Positions 10,323-21,897 of a stretch of 64,000 nucleotides of DNA are shown in pieces. Where the stretch lies: assembly GCA_009767595.1 (NCBI GenBank), contig VSDK01015343.1:328586-392585 (forward strand), read 5' to 3'. Under the pieces are notes generated by a model. The model did no database searches. It was not told the DNA's origin and saw only the letters and a list, made by a program, of their open reading frames with translations. Numbering within the stretch: position 1 is the first letter of the stretch; every line of letters begins with the position of its first letter. The translations under genes and the position numbers were made by a program. The DNA is from Symbiodinium kawagutii. Lineage: Eukaryota; Sar; Dinophyceae; Suessiales; Symbiodiniaceae.

Positions 10323-10425
10323 TGGTACTTTCTCAAATAGAGGACTCCCAAATCATACCCTAAAGGTCGATTTGAGATGATTAATGGTCGATTTTAAGGG
10401 TCCCCCAAGTGGAGAACCTCCCCAT
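10323..10425. mobile_element. Degenerate M1-family element
   Basis: TTGGTACTTTCTCAAATAGAGGAC opens the copy, the M1 phrase CTCCCAAATCAT follows, and GGGTCCCCCAAGTGGAGAACC closes it. The ends are diverged but inverted. A GC-rich island (10430-10565) follows directly. Confidence 0.5.
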
Positions 10426-12431
10426 ATCCCGGCAGATTCACCATCCTTCACCAGCCCCCGGTCGCTTCCAAGCGGCAGGTAGAGATCACCCTGGGATGCC
10501 GCCAGCAACCAGCGGTTTCCGGCAGCGTTGGCTTTCAGCAGAGCGCGGCTGGAGCCCTGCGACCATAACTGGGAAAACATGGGTCATAGGCTGCCTATGG
10601 TAGTTTATGACCCATGGTCATAGGAGCTACCATAGGAATCCTAGGACCATAGGAGCTGGGAAACCTGTGATACCATATAGTTTACCTTTCCTAGCATAGG
10701 ATTCTCATGGTTTCCTGCATCATTTACAATGGTTTCAGTGTGGCTTGACTGTTTTTTTCGTGGAAGCCAATTGGATGAATCAAAGAGCATGGGGCTTTTT
10801 GAGTTGGCTTTCACCGAGGATTTGCTGAAGTCAAATAGGGGCTGCTCATTCTCATTGCATGCTGGGGCGGGTACCTGGCCTGGTTTATTCAAAGAGCATC
10901 TTGTGCAAGTGTTTTAAAAAAAAGGAAGTGCCTCCTGGAAATGATTTCAAGCAATAAAATTGACAGTTAGGGATGAAGAAAGATGCTTGACATTGCCCTA
11001 GCAAGCCATATTGCCGGGGATGTCTTCCGCAAATATTTTTCACGCACAATTACGAATTAGGCATGCCAACAAACAAAATATACATCTGCAAGCACATGTG
11101 CACGGACGCTCAAAATATCTCAAAATCACACAGGCCCTATGGGCAATGTTCTGTGCAAACGTAATACAATCAGCGATGCATAGATACTCCTCAAAGTGCA
11201 CATGCGTAGCAAAAAAAACTGAGGGTACGTTCATGCATGCGCATTTGAGATCATGCCTCAGTTGATGCACAAAAGCAACCTTTCCAAACACAGCCGAACT
11301 GAGCTGTAAACTAAATCGAGATACAGTAGTCAAAAACGATCAAAGATACCTGGTTGAATCACAACTCAGCATCATCATATAATGTTCTGAACTTCCACTT
11401 GAGGTCAGGAACGGTTCATCATCAAGAGAACCCGTATCAATCATGTAAATCTTACGTCAATGATTGTTCGACCATTTCAGCAAATTTGGCTATTCCCAGC
11501 GTTTGTGGTTCCCTGACCTGAAAAACAAATAATCACATTGTCCATGCCAGCACAATCATTCACCACATAACCATGTGCTACACCACCCCGTGCTCTCTAA
11601 CCAAATCTCAAGAAATATCAGTTTACTTTCAGTTGCTGCGGACATCCGAAAAATCAATTTGCTTCCCTTCAGGTTCCCAACGCTAAATATATTGCCACTT
11701 GCCACAGGAGCTGCTTGATTCTGCTACCATGTCACCTTCCAATCACCCTCGTAGCCGACAATAGTTGACATACTGAGGCATCCAAAAACATCAACACATC
11801 AAAACAAGAATCCACTTGGAATGGTGTTGACTCAGTGATGACTCATATTGTCCAGGTACTCCTAGGGATAACCCAGTGGAGTCTGCCGCAGCCGCTAAGT
11901 TGCAAATCCCCAGCGGCTGAAAGTAGGTGACTAAGGACAGCTGCAACCACATGCCCAACAATAGCCGGGGTCACTTGTAACAGCTACAATGGTTATAGAT
12001 ACTGTGTACAACAACTATGATTGTTGATTCGAAACTGTTCTAGTCCCATCTAGCCCACACATATTTTTTTAAAAACAGAACCAAACTCCAGCTCCTTTCA
12101 ACTCCCATGTCATGTGCTTACTTACAACCTAAGACATGAATCGAGTGCGTGGGAGTCATAAGCCCCCTACCCCTTGCGAACGCAAAACCTCAAACTACTT
12201 GTTTTCTACCCACAGTTCGTTGTGCATGGTTTGGCCCGTAGCCAGATCTAGAATGGCTCAATTCCCATTCATGTGCAATGATTAATCAGCGCTAACCGGT
12301 GTTGACTCTTACCGGAAGATCGATTTGTTCATAAACCACCCGCAGTTCAAACATAAATGAAATGGCGTGTGACTAACCATCGAACATGGTTGGTTGCAAT
12401 GTGAACCTGCCATTTATCATTGTCATGAATC
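10426..12431. other. No gene recognised
   Basis: 10430-10565 is a GC-rich island with no single convincing frame. 10580-10680 contains repeated CATAGG/CCTATG phrases. The remainder is ordinary AT-rich sequence in which I see no structure. Confidence 0.35.
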
Positions 12432-12779
12432 TCACAATGTCAACCATCCGCTACCCAGTAAAGACAACATAGACCTTCGCTCTGGGCATCTCGCAGCGGT
12501 CCATTCATGGCACCTTTGCTTCAGCACTTGTTCAAAGCACCCCGCAATGCCCGCTATTTGACAACCATGAGCAATCATCTCAATAGGGCCAAACAATGAC
12601 GCAATTGACCCAAGGGAATGAGTGACTACTATGACTACAACTACAAAGGAACCAAACTGCACAGGTTGGACGACCATTTGACAGTGACAATGGTTGTCCA
12701 TCTCTGGGCCCAACATGGCCATGGCCTGTGTCCCACGCACGGCTGCCAGGGCTTGTAGCTCTGCATTGAAAAGCCGCAC
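12432..12779 (-). CDS. Candidate coding stretch, 115 codons
   Basis: A minus-strand frame reads naturally over its whole length. It has an Ala-rich start, a hydrophobic run FGSFVVVVIVVTHSLGSIAS that could be a membrane segment, and a Cys/Arg-rich tail ending LSLLGSGWLTL. No family is recognised. It is followed on the plus side by an M1-like element (12870-12990). It may be an exon rather than a gene. Confidence 0.3.
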   Translation of the reverse strand: MRLFNAELQALAAVRGTQAMAMLGPEMDNHCHCQMVVQPVQFGSFVVVVIVVTHSLGSIASLFGPIEMIAHGCQIAGIAGCFEQVLKQRCHEWTAARCPERRSMLSLLGSGWLTL

Positions 12780-12869
12780 ATAACCGGCTCCAACGGCCAG
12801 TACAGCACCTCACAATGGGCCAGTTGCAGCATTTGTCTTCTTTCTAGGGATATGGTCAGCCCAAGTGGG

Positions 12870-12990
12870 ATTTCCTTAAGATTGGGGGACCCCCCAATGA
12901 CATGGTTGGCTTAGTAATTCAAATGATTAATTAATATCAAGGATGATTTGGGGGCACAGTATCCCTATTTTGAGAATCGCCCATGTAAAC
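12870..12990. mobile_element. Degenerate M1-family element
   Basis: GGGGGACCCCCC at the left and GGATGATTTGGGGGCACAGT then CCCTATTTTGAGAATCGCCC at the right match M1 interior and end phrases. The outer left end is lost. Confidence 0.5.
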
Positions 12991-13209
12991 CCATCTGTTC
13001 CCAAAATAGGACTAAAAAACTCAAGTTTTTGGCGGCTTACAGCCACCCAGTCTTGAAAGTAGCTTTCCAGAAAATGATGATGCCTCATCATCTCATGGTA
13101 CACTGAGGAATTTCAATCAAATGTTTACGAGTTCACGATTTTACTCGCGGAAACGCCAAATTGCCTGTCGGATATACAAGTCCTTTTGATGTAGTATTCC
13201 ACGATGGTT

Positions 13210-13602
13210 CTACCCCTTGAAACATCTACAGTTCAAAGCAGTTCCATCAACCTCTTCACCCAGGCAGGATGCAGTAATAAGCCACGCTCGTTTTGGAGCA
13301 GGTGTGAGTACCATGGAACTGGTCTCTACACAGCACACCGCATGAAGCGAGGATATGATCTGACCATAGCCCACTATGATCATGCCAATCTGATCTGCGC
13401 AAGTGTGGTCGGAAGGAACCACCAGCGAGTACAGCTGGCTGATAGCAGCAGCTGGCTGATAGCAAATAGTACAGCTGGCTGATAGCAGAATCACCTTTGT
13501 TTCGCTACGCCGTTGCATATGCCACGGGGAATGAACCCCATTGAAGCTACCAAGCGCATCACGGGCTGAACCTCCATAGATGGGATAATTTTTGTGTGCC
13601 AT
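13210..13602 (-). CDS. Candidate coding stretch, 130 codons
   Basis: The minus strand is open from an ATG at 13602, with protein-like segments at both ends (MAHKNYPIYGGSARDALGS; APKRAWLITASCLGEEVDG). The middle overlaps a tandem repeat of CAGCTGGCTGATAG (13433-13490, three copies). The plus strand of the same bases also has an open frame, so strand and reality are uncertain. Confidence 0.28.
   Translation of the reverse strand: MAHKNYPIYGGSARDALGSFNGVHSPWHMQRRSETKVILLSASCTICYQPAAAISQLYSLVVPSDHTCADQIGMIIVGYGQIISSLHAVCCVETSSMVLTPAPKRAWLITASCLGEEVDGTALNCRCFKG
13433..13490. repeat. Short tandem repeat CAGCTGGCTGATAGCA
   Basis: Three imperfect copies of CAGCTGGCTGATAGCA in a row, the third set off by an AATAGTA spacer. 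Too short to classify. Confidence 0.6.
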
Positions 13603-14064
13603 AGGTATATCAAAATGCTACACCCAAAAATTGACGGCTTTCATTGATCCATTTGGTCGTTAAAACCATCCATTTTGAGGATTCCCAACCTAAACAAACA
13701 TTTGTGAACCTCCAAGTACGCCTCTGAACAAATCAGACTTGTATCATCTTTTACTATAGGGAAACTGCCAATAGATTGGGAAGCAAACTATGGTTGTGGA
13801 CAAGCACCAGCAGCTACAAGAAGACTACCCACAATGGTCGGACATGGTCGATGACCGTTCCCTGTTGCCAACTACTATGTGCCATTAACAATCTGGTTGG
13901 TCATTGTTCATCGATACTAATAATTCTAATAATCATCAATCACCATTGAGCAGCACTATCACTAAATCCTTATCTACCTTTAACAAGAAATACGACTGAT
14001 GAATCACTCTTGAACAGTATCAACCACTATTGAATCATTGGCTACTATCGCATTACTGCCATGC
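13603..14064. other. No gene recognised
   Basis: AT-rich. From about 13900 to 14045 it becomes CAATCACCATTGA-like low-complexity sequence leading up to the next GC-rich island. Confidence 0.4.
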
Positions 14065-14066
14065 AC

Positions 14067-14290
14067 TTAGGGCACTCCAGGTAGCTCTTTGCCTGGCTCC
14101 CCCTGGCCTCCCTCCCAACCAGCCTTCCGCCGCGAAGGCCCCAGCGCTGGGAGGTACCGCGGCAATGAGGTCGCAACTGAGGTAGTGCCTGGCTTGCCGC
14201 TGCCGGGGACCATGGCAACCAAGGCGCCTTGAACCATGGGACATGGATAGACCCAGGGACATGACCCAGGCCCCGTCAGTTGCATGGCAA
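14067..14290 (-). CDS. Candidate exon, unknown product
   Basis: A GC-rich island open on the minus strand with natural composition (ALVAMVPGSGKPGTTSVATS, then Arg/Lys/Gly-rich to a stop). No family is recognised. A second island at 14440-14640 is open on both strands and is not called. Confidence 0.3.
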
Positions 14291-14639
14291 CCACTGAACT
14301 GGGAAAACTGATGGAATGTATGGTGGTTTGTCCATATAGAGGGCCCCTCACGTCATCCTTTCTTAATCAGAAATAAACTATAACCACTGTGGTGGCACCC
14401 CTATGGCTTAAGAACACCCATGTTTGATCTAGTTTGCAACATGGAGATCTGCCAACGGTCGATGAAAACCATGGAGCCATGGGCCAGGAACGGACTGGTC
14501 TACCGCCGCGGTGGTTCCTCCATGCCGCCTGCCCGGGACGTTGGCCACCCCACGGGCGGCCGGGAGCTCCGGCTTAGCGAGGCAGTTGGTTCGCCTCGCC
14601 ACGGAGATGGAGATCAAGGGGTGGACTGGCCGCCAGCAT

Positions 14640-15608
14640 CACCCGTATCATCCATGGATGCTACAAAGTGGGCTCCCAGTAGTTATAAGTTGGCTTTTAA
14701 TCCCCTGTAACTGGTAGTTACCCCTAATTAAGTTAGTCATAAACCAAGCTGTAAGTGGTTGGGGGCCCACTTTGTATGTTCAATAGCTGATTCCACCTTA
14801 CTTGGTATAACGAATAATGGTAGCTCACTTGTCTATATTCTCATATAGTGCATTGTCCATCGTCGAAACTTAACTTGGCTTGGAATGCCAATATCTCTTT
14901 TTTGCTACGTCCTGGTCAGGGATGGCCGACTTATGAATGAATTCTGCACTATTGGACATTGGGCCCACCTGTGGCTTGAAATTAACTCTTGTTCAACGCC
15001 ATGAGTCGCCCACTAATTCATCACCAAGTCGTGCTTTGCATTCACTCGGACCTGCTTTTTTCTTCACAATCATGCACGTTCAAGGGCACACTGTTGCAAA
15101 CTGTTGAAGAAATCCATACAGTACTGGGTCTGAGAGGCATGACCAGATATTGCTCGGGCGTGGTTTGAAGCATTGCAAGCCCTTGTGGCAAGACCCTCTA
15201 GACATGCATTGTCAGAACATCAAAAGCCCTTGCGCAGTCCCTCTACGCTGCTGGGCTGATAGGAGGACCTAGAATGGTTTTTATACGGTACCGTAAATAT
15301 CTCCTATAAAACTCAAACCCGATAGAACTCAATAATCCCAACATACCCCAACAAGCCAAGTGTCACATAATGCATTTTTAATATCGACTGCACTTAAGCT
15401 TTTGCCGGTCACTGTAGCATGGATTCCCTTGGAGGAGTCTGCTGGAGGCACCAAACATCCAAACACCCCTTGCCTAGGGCGCCTTGATCATTCCATAGGT
15501 TTCAACTTGTCCAGGGGTTCCAGCCAGCGTAACATATCAGTCAACCAAGCGACCCTTGGGTAATAGTAGGTAAATTCAAAAATGATTAAAACTACCAGCC
15601 ACTTGGAT
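14640..15608. other. No gene recognised
   Basis: Ordinary AT-rich sequence. Fragments such as GCGTAACATATCAGTCAACCAA near 15527 recall the M2 interior. Confidence 0.4.
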
Positions 15609-15694
15609 ATGGTGGTTTCTCAAGCCGTTGGTTTGTTTATCACAAATCATTAGTGTAAAGGAATGTAAAGGATGATTTGGGAGAAGCCACCATA
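15609..15694. mobile_element. M1-family element, short
   Basis: ATATGGTGGTTTCTCAAGCC at the left and GGATGATTTGGGAGAAGCCA then CCATAT at the right form inverted ends of M1 type around about 45 bases of AT-rich interior. Confidence 0.6.
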
Positions 15695-15812
15695 TTTGCC
15701 TGAATCAGGACAGGTATCATGATCTCATCGTTCCACTGCCCAAAAAATCTACCCTCCAAAGATCTAGCAACGGAGAATCCACCATTTTTTGGATGGTTTT
15801 CCCAGCGTTTCC

Positions 15813-16031
15813 CTATGAACTATGGCAATTTTCCAGCCAGCGAACTGTTTCCATCACCGGGCAGCCACAGCGGAACCCATCACCGCGACCAGGGCTTTTG
15901 ACCTCCTGTTCAAGTCGATGGTGTGGACGCACAGCACTTTCGGCCCGTCCTCGCCGCCACCGGTTGGTGACACCACCGGTTGCGACCATGGCAGCGTCAC
16001 GACTGGGGACTGACCAAAGGTCCTGAATCAC
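15813..16031 (-). CDS. Candidate exon, unknown product
   Basis: A GC-rich island open on the minus strand over 72 codons (VPSRDAAMVATGGVTNRWRR, then EQEVKSPGRGDGFRCG). M4-like phrases (GGAGAATCCACC, TTTTCCAGCCAGCGAAC) lie directly to its left at 15772-15845. No family is recognised. Confidence 0.3.
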   Translation of the reverse strand: MIQDLWSVPSRDAAMVATGGVTNRWRRGRAESAVRPHHRLEQEVKSPGRGDGFRCGCPVMETVRWLENCHSS

Positions 16032-16299
16032 ATCCCTGTGACATGAGAACTACATAGAACTACTGGTACCGGAATCAATTGCAAGTTCAGTTCTATAGCT
16101 CCACAAGGCTCCTCCATTAGAAGGACATGGTCGGAAGGATACGTACCCCGAACGGCTACGAATCCCTCCCTACCGCCAGCATGGTTGCCACTGAGGGTGT
16201 GATATCATAGGGACACTGCTGGGTCAACTCAAGGGGCTGTACGCTGTAAGACTATAGCTTCCTGCTGGCGCGTTCAGAAGGTCCTTGTCAACTAAAAGG
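16032..16299. other. No gene recognised
   Basis: Mixed sequence without a convincing frame or repeat. Confidence 0.35.
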
Positions 16300-16394
16300 T
16301 ACCATGAGCAACCAAAACCCTAAAAAAGGTAGGGTTTACCATCCCAAATATGGGTTATAAGCTGTAAAAATGGTGGTTTTTGGGGCTCATGGTA
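16300..16394. mobile_element. M5-family MITE
   Basis: TACCATGAGC (16300-16309) and GCTCATGGTA (16385-16394) are a perfect 10-base inverted pair. The interior reads AAAACCCTAAAAAAGGTAGG..ATCCCAAATATGGGTTA..GTGGTTTTTGGG, matching the copy at 1320-1386. Confidence 0.7.
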
Positions 16395-17083
16395 TGCACT
16401 ATTGCTGAATACTGGTGAAATGAAGTACCCGTATGCTTCAAGCTAATTACTGGTGAATATGAAGTACCCTAAATTCCAGGTGTTGTGGCCGCATTTTGAA
16501 CTAGTAGGAAGGCATACCTTCTCTAAAACAGAAAGATGGAAAACCACAATGACACCAATAATACTTTGACCAGTGAACAGATCATTCATACAACACCTCG
16601 CATTCCCTACACAATCCAACGCATCATTTCAAAGAAATAGTCTTTGCATGGTTCTGAATTCTGGGCCGTCCACAAGATGCCAGTTATTTCCATATGTGCC
16701 TTCGGTCAAAGCATCTCACGCGCTCAGTCACAGTCAAAGCTATTTCTTTTGAACACTTCCTGACTGAAATGGTATGTTAAGATATAGAGGTCACAACATC
16801 TGCAAGCATCCTTAAGCTACCATTTGGCTGGGTGTCTCCGAATCGCTCCCTCCTAACCACCAGCCAGTAAATCACACAAAGGTCACCATCCTAACGTGTC
16901 TGCTATAAGGCGATCACTTCACGCAAGATGGGCAGGCCTCCCATGTGCCGCAGAGATCTTCTTGCGCGTGCAAAGCTACCAAGCTTGGTGGCTCCTTACT
17001 CCCATCCTTAGGTAAACAGTGATCGCACCCATCAATCATTACCAGCCACTACTAATTCTAGCCAAGGAGTAACCAACCACTAT
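16395..17083. other. No gene recognised
   Basis: AT-rich sequence in which I see no exon with support. A near-duplicate phrase (GCTGAATACTGGTGAAATGA / GCTAATTACTGGTGAATATG) occurs at 16403 and 16441. Confidence 0.35.
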
Positions 17084-17171
17084 CTGGTTGGTGGTTTAAA
17101 CTCTTAACAATGCTAGTCAATCACACAACCATTCCACATATTTAAAAAATGAACATGTTTTAAACCACCAT
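17084..17171. mobile_element. M2-family MITE
   Basis: CTGGTTGGTGGTTTAAA at the left and TTTTAAACCACCATA at the right are inverted over 11 bases. The interior has AATGCTAGTCAATCACACAACC, a diverged form of the M2 interior. Confidence 0.6.
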
Positions 17172-17272
17172 ACTAGCACTTGCTATACCACTTCACAATG
17201 ATTGTTGGGTTGAATAAACCAAAAAAAAACGTATTAATGAATCAATCAAACATGTAATCCATTCTGGGTTGG

Positions 17273-18180
17273 CTATCGTAAGCTGTGGTTGACTTGTGGC
17301 CCGAAGTTGCATTTTGATACATAGCAGTGACTCAAGTTCCTATGATAGGAACACTGTCGCAGTACTGATGACGACCAAGTATGTGCGAGAGCCATCTGAC
17401 TTGACATTTCTCCAGTAAGTGTGTGAAAGCACCAGCCCTCTGATCGTTCCAACAATGGCAAGGCCAAGCAACTGTGATTAGACATGATCAAAGAACTCAG
17501 AATGGCGAAAAAACGCTGGAAGGGATCCAAGTCCTGGATTGTCAATACCAAGGAACTGGGCTGATGAAGTCCAAGCAGGCCACTTGCTCCCTCACATCGA
17601 CGTAAAACATCCTGCCGCTGAGCTTCCTGAGTGCAACCAACTGCAACCAGTGACCGCTGATCGCAGCAACTGCCACACTGGATGCTGCTGCCAGGGAGCA
17701 GGTCCAGGATGCCTTCTTGTTCAAAGGCAGCTTCCAAACCAGCCAGGTCTGCGATTGCCACGATGTGGCTGTACAAGTACACCTCAAGGGCTACGTGCGT
17801 GACCGTGGGTGGCCCCTCCCATGGTGGTCGTGAGTTGAATGCTGGGATGGCCGGTACCCAGTGACAGTCACGAGAAAATTCTCGATTTGGAGATGCTCCC
17901 GTTTCTCTGTGAATGCTGGCCGCAATCAAAACCATGTATGACCTTCAGGTATTTTGCGCGACGGTATGGTTGAAACGATGAGGCGAACGATGAACAGAAA
18001 TGAGAGAATACCGAGAGCATACAACAATCTTCCAAGCACACAGGAACAAACGATCCCCTTACCAATAGGGCCATGTACATGGGCCAATTCTGTAGGTGTT
18101 GAAGGTGAGGGGATCACAAATTCATCTGTTTCCAAAATCTCCTCGCTGGAGCTTAGCTCATCAAGTGGTTCACAGGTCAT
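17273..18180 (-). CDS. Candidate membrane protein gene, partial model
   Basis: Reading the minus strand from an ATG at 18180, the first about 76 codons are convincing: an acidic Ser/Glu-rich head (SSSEEILETDEFVIPSPS) and then a membrane-like segment (LLYALGILSFLFIVRLIVST) before a possible GTCATA donor near 17953. Downstream minus frames again read as protein (ADLAGLEAAFEQEGILDLL in one frame; GRMFYVDVREQVACLDF in another), which implies at least one intron or a frame break between 17950 and 17540. The joins are not resolved. No family is recognised; the architecture would suit a small single-pass membrane protein. Confidence 0.4.
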
Positions 18181-18189
18181 AGGTTATCC

Positions 18190-18990
18190 AGAATGGTTAC
18201 CCACATGCGCTTGATCCGCCAGGGGGACCAACAGTGGCAGAAGACCAAGTTAAACTCTTTAAAGCTCATCCATCCATGGACCCTAACTGTGAACCACAAT
18301 GGGCTTCTGGTTTTCACTGGTTTCAACCGTTGTTTCACCTTGCAGCCGTCATGCTACCTTGCCATCAATCAATACGAGCCACCATCAACAAACCCACTAT
18401 AGCCATCATTTCAGCATATTTCAGCATCAACTAATTATCAACTAAAAATCACAAGACAGCTTCGTACCCATCAACGACCCACCAATCTTAATCACCACTG
18501 CCGCTACCAACATTGACCATTTTTTGACTATCATGGACCATCATCCGCCAACCATCAACATCACCATCAACCCTCCTAAGCCAATCGCTAACCACCAACT
18601 CACCATCATTCACCAATTTTCTGAGCTACCATGCCGGCCCAACAATCACCCTGCTTAATAATCAGTGGCGAGCCGTTCAGCCATCAGTCAGTGGTCAACA
18701 ATAAGCCAGAATGAAGCATCATGAGCCGCCAAAAGCCCAGCATCCTGAACAATCCCTAAGCATCCTCAACAATCCCCAACCATCCCAAACCACCAATCAC
18801 CATAAACCGCCACCAACGTACTACCATTATCTACCATTCACCTCCATCAACGTCCACCACTTACCATTAATGATCCCCATCAATGTAAGCATCCACCATC
18901 CTTATCCACCCTCCACCATCCTTCCACCATCCACCGTCCTTACCCACCAGTCACCAGCGCCACCATCCACCATTCACCGTCCTTAACCAC
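18190..18990. repeat. ACC/ATC-rich low-complexity sequence
   Basis: The plus strand is dominated by CCATCAACC, CACCATC and similar phrases, getting denser towards 18970. Translations are artificial Pro/His/Thr-rich peptides. It mirrors 19146-19800, which has the complementary phrases. Confidence 0.6.
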
Positions 18991-18991
18991 A

Positions 18992-19145
18992 CGCCAGCGT
19001 GGCCTCGGTGGCCCCTTCAGGGACCTCACCAGCTGCGCATCCCAAGGCACTGCCAAGAAGCGCCGGCAGCGAGAAACGTTGCAGGCGGATCTACGGCAGG
19101 TGGCGCCCAGGACATGGCTCCCCGCATCTGCGCGGGCCAACCTGG
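18992..19145. other. GC-rich exon-like island
   Basis: About 150 GC-rich bases sharply set off from low-complexity flanks. One plus frame reads RGLGGPFRDLTSCASQGTAK followed by a Lys/Arg-rich run; a minus frame is also open. It is probably an exon but the strand is undecided. Confidence 0.3.
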
Positions 19146-19800
19146 CGTGAAGTGATGGTGGTGATGAAGGATGATTAGTTGATGGGTGATGTGATGGTAG
19201 GTTAACCATGGTTGATTAATGATGGTTGGTTGATGGTTGATTAGTTGATTGGTTGATGGGTGAAGTGAATCACTCGTTGGGGATGATTAGTTGATGAACC
19301 ATCAGATGGGTGATGATTCGTTGATGGGTGAAGTGATGGGTGATGATTAGTTGGGGAGTGGTGGTTGGTTAAGAGGTGGTTGATGATGAGTTGATAATTT
19401 GTTGATGTTTCGCCACCCTTAGTCGAGCAAAAACATGTTGATTAAGTGGCTGATGACCATTGTAGTTGACACATTCATTTGTGATTCAATGGTGGTTAAA
19501 TGCTGGCTTGTTCAATTGATGGTCCTTTGGGGTATGTTGGTTCTGTGGTGGTTGACGATTGTTTAATCGACAGTCAATTGATGTCAATTGAGGGTTCATC
19601 GACAATTATGCTGCATATTGATGGGGTGACGGTTGGGTCGTGAAAGGGTGTTGAGATGATGGATCATCAACGTGGGTCACGGTGAGGGTGATGGTGATGA
19701 TGTTTGTTAACTATATGTGGTTCACGATTGCTTTTAATGATGATCAAGGATGATTAGACATGGTGGATGGTGATGATGGTGATAATGCAATGCTGGTGCA
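19146..19800. repeat. GAT/GGTT-rich low-complexity sequence
   Basis: The plus strand is full of GGTTGATGG, GATGATTAGTTGATG and TGGGTGAAGTGA phrases, the reverse complement in style of 18190-18990. No coding signal. Confidence 0.6.
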
Positions 19801-20500
19801 AATTGTGATGACAATTAATGTTAATGATTTAAATGCCTAGCAAACGGAATAGGATCTCTCCATCTCTCTGTAAGCTTTGCCGCAAAGGAGCAATTAGTTT
19901 GGAATGTCTCGTTTGTCTTACAGTGAAAATTGACTATAGACACATGTTCAAGAAGTCACTATAGACTATCGCCCTTCTGATGCCATTCGTGTTTTCGGCA
20001 TTGTCCACCATTGAATGCTTCCGTTCAGATCGTTCAGAGTTAGTCTCTCCCCGCATCTTCCCTGTTCAAACGACTACAGTACAACAATTCCAAGCCCCCA
20101 TGTACTGTAAGCGCCTAGGGTATGCCCATGGGCAATGCTATGGGTGGGCAGTGGTGGGTATATCTGTGACATGGGCTGTTGTACATATCGTGAATACTGG
20201 CACATGTGGGCTGTAAGGGGCATATAAAAAGCAACAGCGGCTTGTCCTCTTCTATAAGGAAAACGTCTCCAACGCTTTGGAACATGGATTGCCACCAGCT
20301 ATGTCATTACATTCCATTACATTCTGTATTGGGTTTCGCTCCACAATGCTTTAAGGGGGATACCGTACCTTTTGGAATGGCAGGCACGGGGATCAATCTG
20401 AGCGATCATGTAGAGAATAACAAGGCCCAGGAATGTCCTGATTGCCACTCGCTGCTTGCCAAAAAGCAATTGCAAAACTTTGGCATCGTTGTCGAAGCCT
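19801..20500. other. No gene recognised
   Basis: Frames of 60-137 codons are open on the plus strand between 19980 and 20620, but none looks like a real protein over more than a short stretch. Confidence 0.35.
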
Positions 20501-20529
20501 GGCTCGTCAAGCAGTTGTCAATGCATGTT

Positions 20530-20868
20530 ATCATATCATCATTCATGACAACGAATCATTATTCATCATCATTCATCATCATGTATTGCTTATCATCATG
20601 TGTTGCTTATCATCATTAATCATCAGCCGTCGGTTGCCGTGATGTATCGTGAATCATCATTATTGATCATCATTTTTCATGATCGCTCAGTAATTAGCAT
20701 TCATTATTCATCATCATTCATCGACATTCATCGTTCACAATCATTCACCATCATTCACCATAATTTAGTGTTCACCTTTCATCATCATCATCATCAACAT
20801 CATCATCATCATCAACATCATCATCATCATCAACATCATCATCATCATTCTTTTCATCATCATCATTG

Positions 20869-20959
<91 letters not shown>

Positions 20960-21000
20960 TCTTTTCATCATCATCATTCTTTTTCATCATCATCAATCTT

Positions 21001-21050
<50 letters not shown>

Positions 21051-21125
21051 TATCATAATGAAAATCTCCATCATTCATCATGTATCATCACCATTCTCAT
21101 CATCCTACTCATCCCTATCATCCTA
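20530..21125. repeat. ATC/CAT trinucleotide array
   Basis: Loose TCATCATTCATC repeats from 20530 tighten into almost pure (ATC)n between 20777 and 21050, with AACATC interruptions. All three frames on each strand are open and give poly-His, poly-Ser/Ile or poly-Asp/Met, which I do not regard as genes. Confidence 0.85.
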
Positions 21126-21729
21126 ATCGTCATAATCATCATCATAATGTGTTGCTTGCATAGTGTAATTGTAATTTCCTTTCGGATGCAAAGGGTTTTG
21201 GGGTCCTTTTGAGTCAGGGGCTTGTAAAATTCAAGCATCGAAACCGCCCTTGGATTTCTGCTGCGAGCTGCCCATGGTGATGAGTGATGATACCCACTGT
21301 GGTTGATTATGATGAATGATGATGAATTATCAATAGACATGTGCGTGATGGCCGTGATGGTGCATGATGACACATTGTGCGCATGATGATGAATTATCCA
21401 TGGACGTGACTGATGACCAAAAAAGAACATAGCGATGCTGAATGATGTGAAATCATGCTGAATACTGTTGAATGATGATGAGTGATCCTGAATGATGATG
21501 AACCATGGTTAATGATGATGACTGATGATACGCTACCGTCTCACTCAATGGAAATGTTGCCGCATGCGAATCATCGACCAACAGTTGGCTTTTGCACCAC
21601 TCGCCTGCAAAACCAGTGGTTGAGTTTGGAAGCTCTTCATTTGGAATTTCCCAAGGCCTGGGAATATGAGACACCCAACAGTACATGAATCCAATGCATA
21701 TGCAAATGTATGCGGTTTCAATATGAAAA
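21126..21729. other. No gene; GATGAATGATGA-rich
   Basis: After a short GC-richer piece at 21180-21275 the plus strand changes to GATGATGAATGATG phrases (21276-21530), the complement of the array on the left. No exon is supported. Confidence 0.4.
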
Positions 21730-21897
21730 CTGGCTGGTGGTTGAACCACCCCTACGAAAAATATGCCTCTCAACCGACCAGTCTTTATAATCACATGTGG
21801 GAAAACAAAAAAAATGTCAACCAAACCGCCAACTAAACAGCAGTTGTTTCACGACTATCATTGTTGGTGCTTATCCCCAATTATTAGCCACTCTTAA
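21730..21897 (+). mobile_element. M2 plus companion module
   Basis: Starts CTGGCTGGTGGTTGAACCACC, continues CTACGAAAAATATGCCTCTC and AACCGACC, and ends in the AGTTGTTTCACGAC..TTATCCCCAATTATTAGCCA module seen at 855, 4647 and 27266. Confidence 0.65.

Noticed and set aside
18711-18986. Pro/His/Thr-rich 91-codon ORF
   Set aside because: Translation of CCATCAACC-type low-complexity sequence.
20600-21126. Poly-His, poly-Ser, poly-Asp and poly-Met frames
   Set aside because: Pure ATC/GAT microsatellite; every frame on both strands is open.
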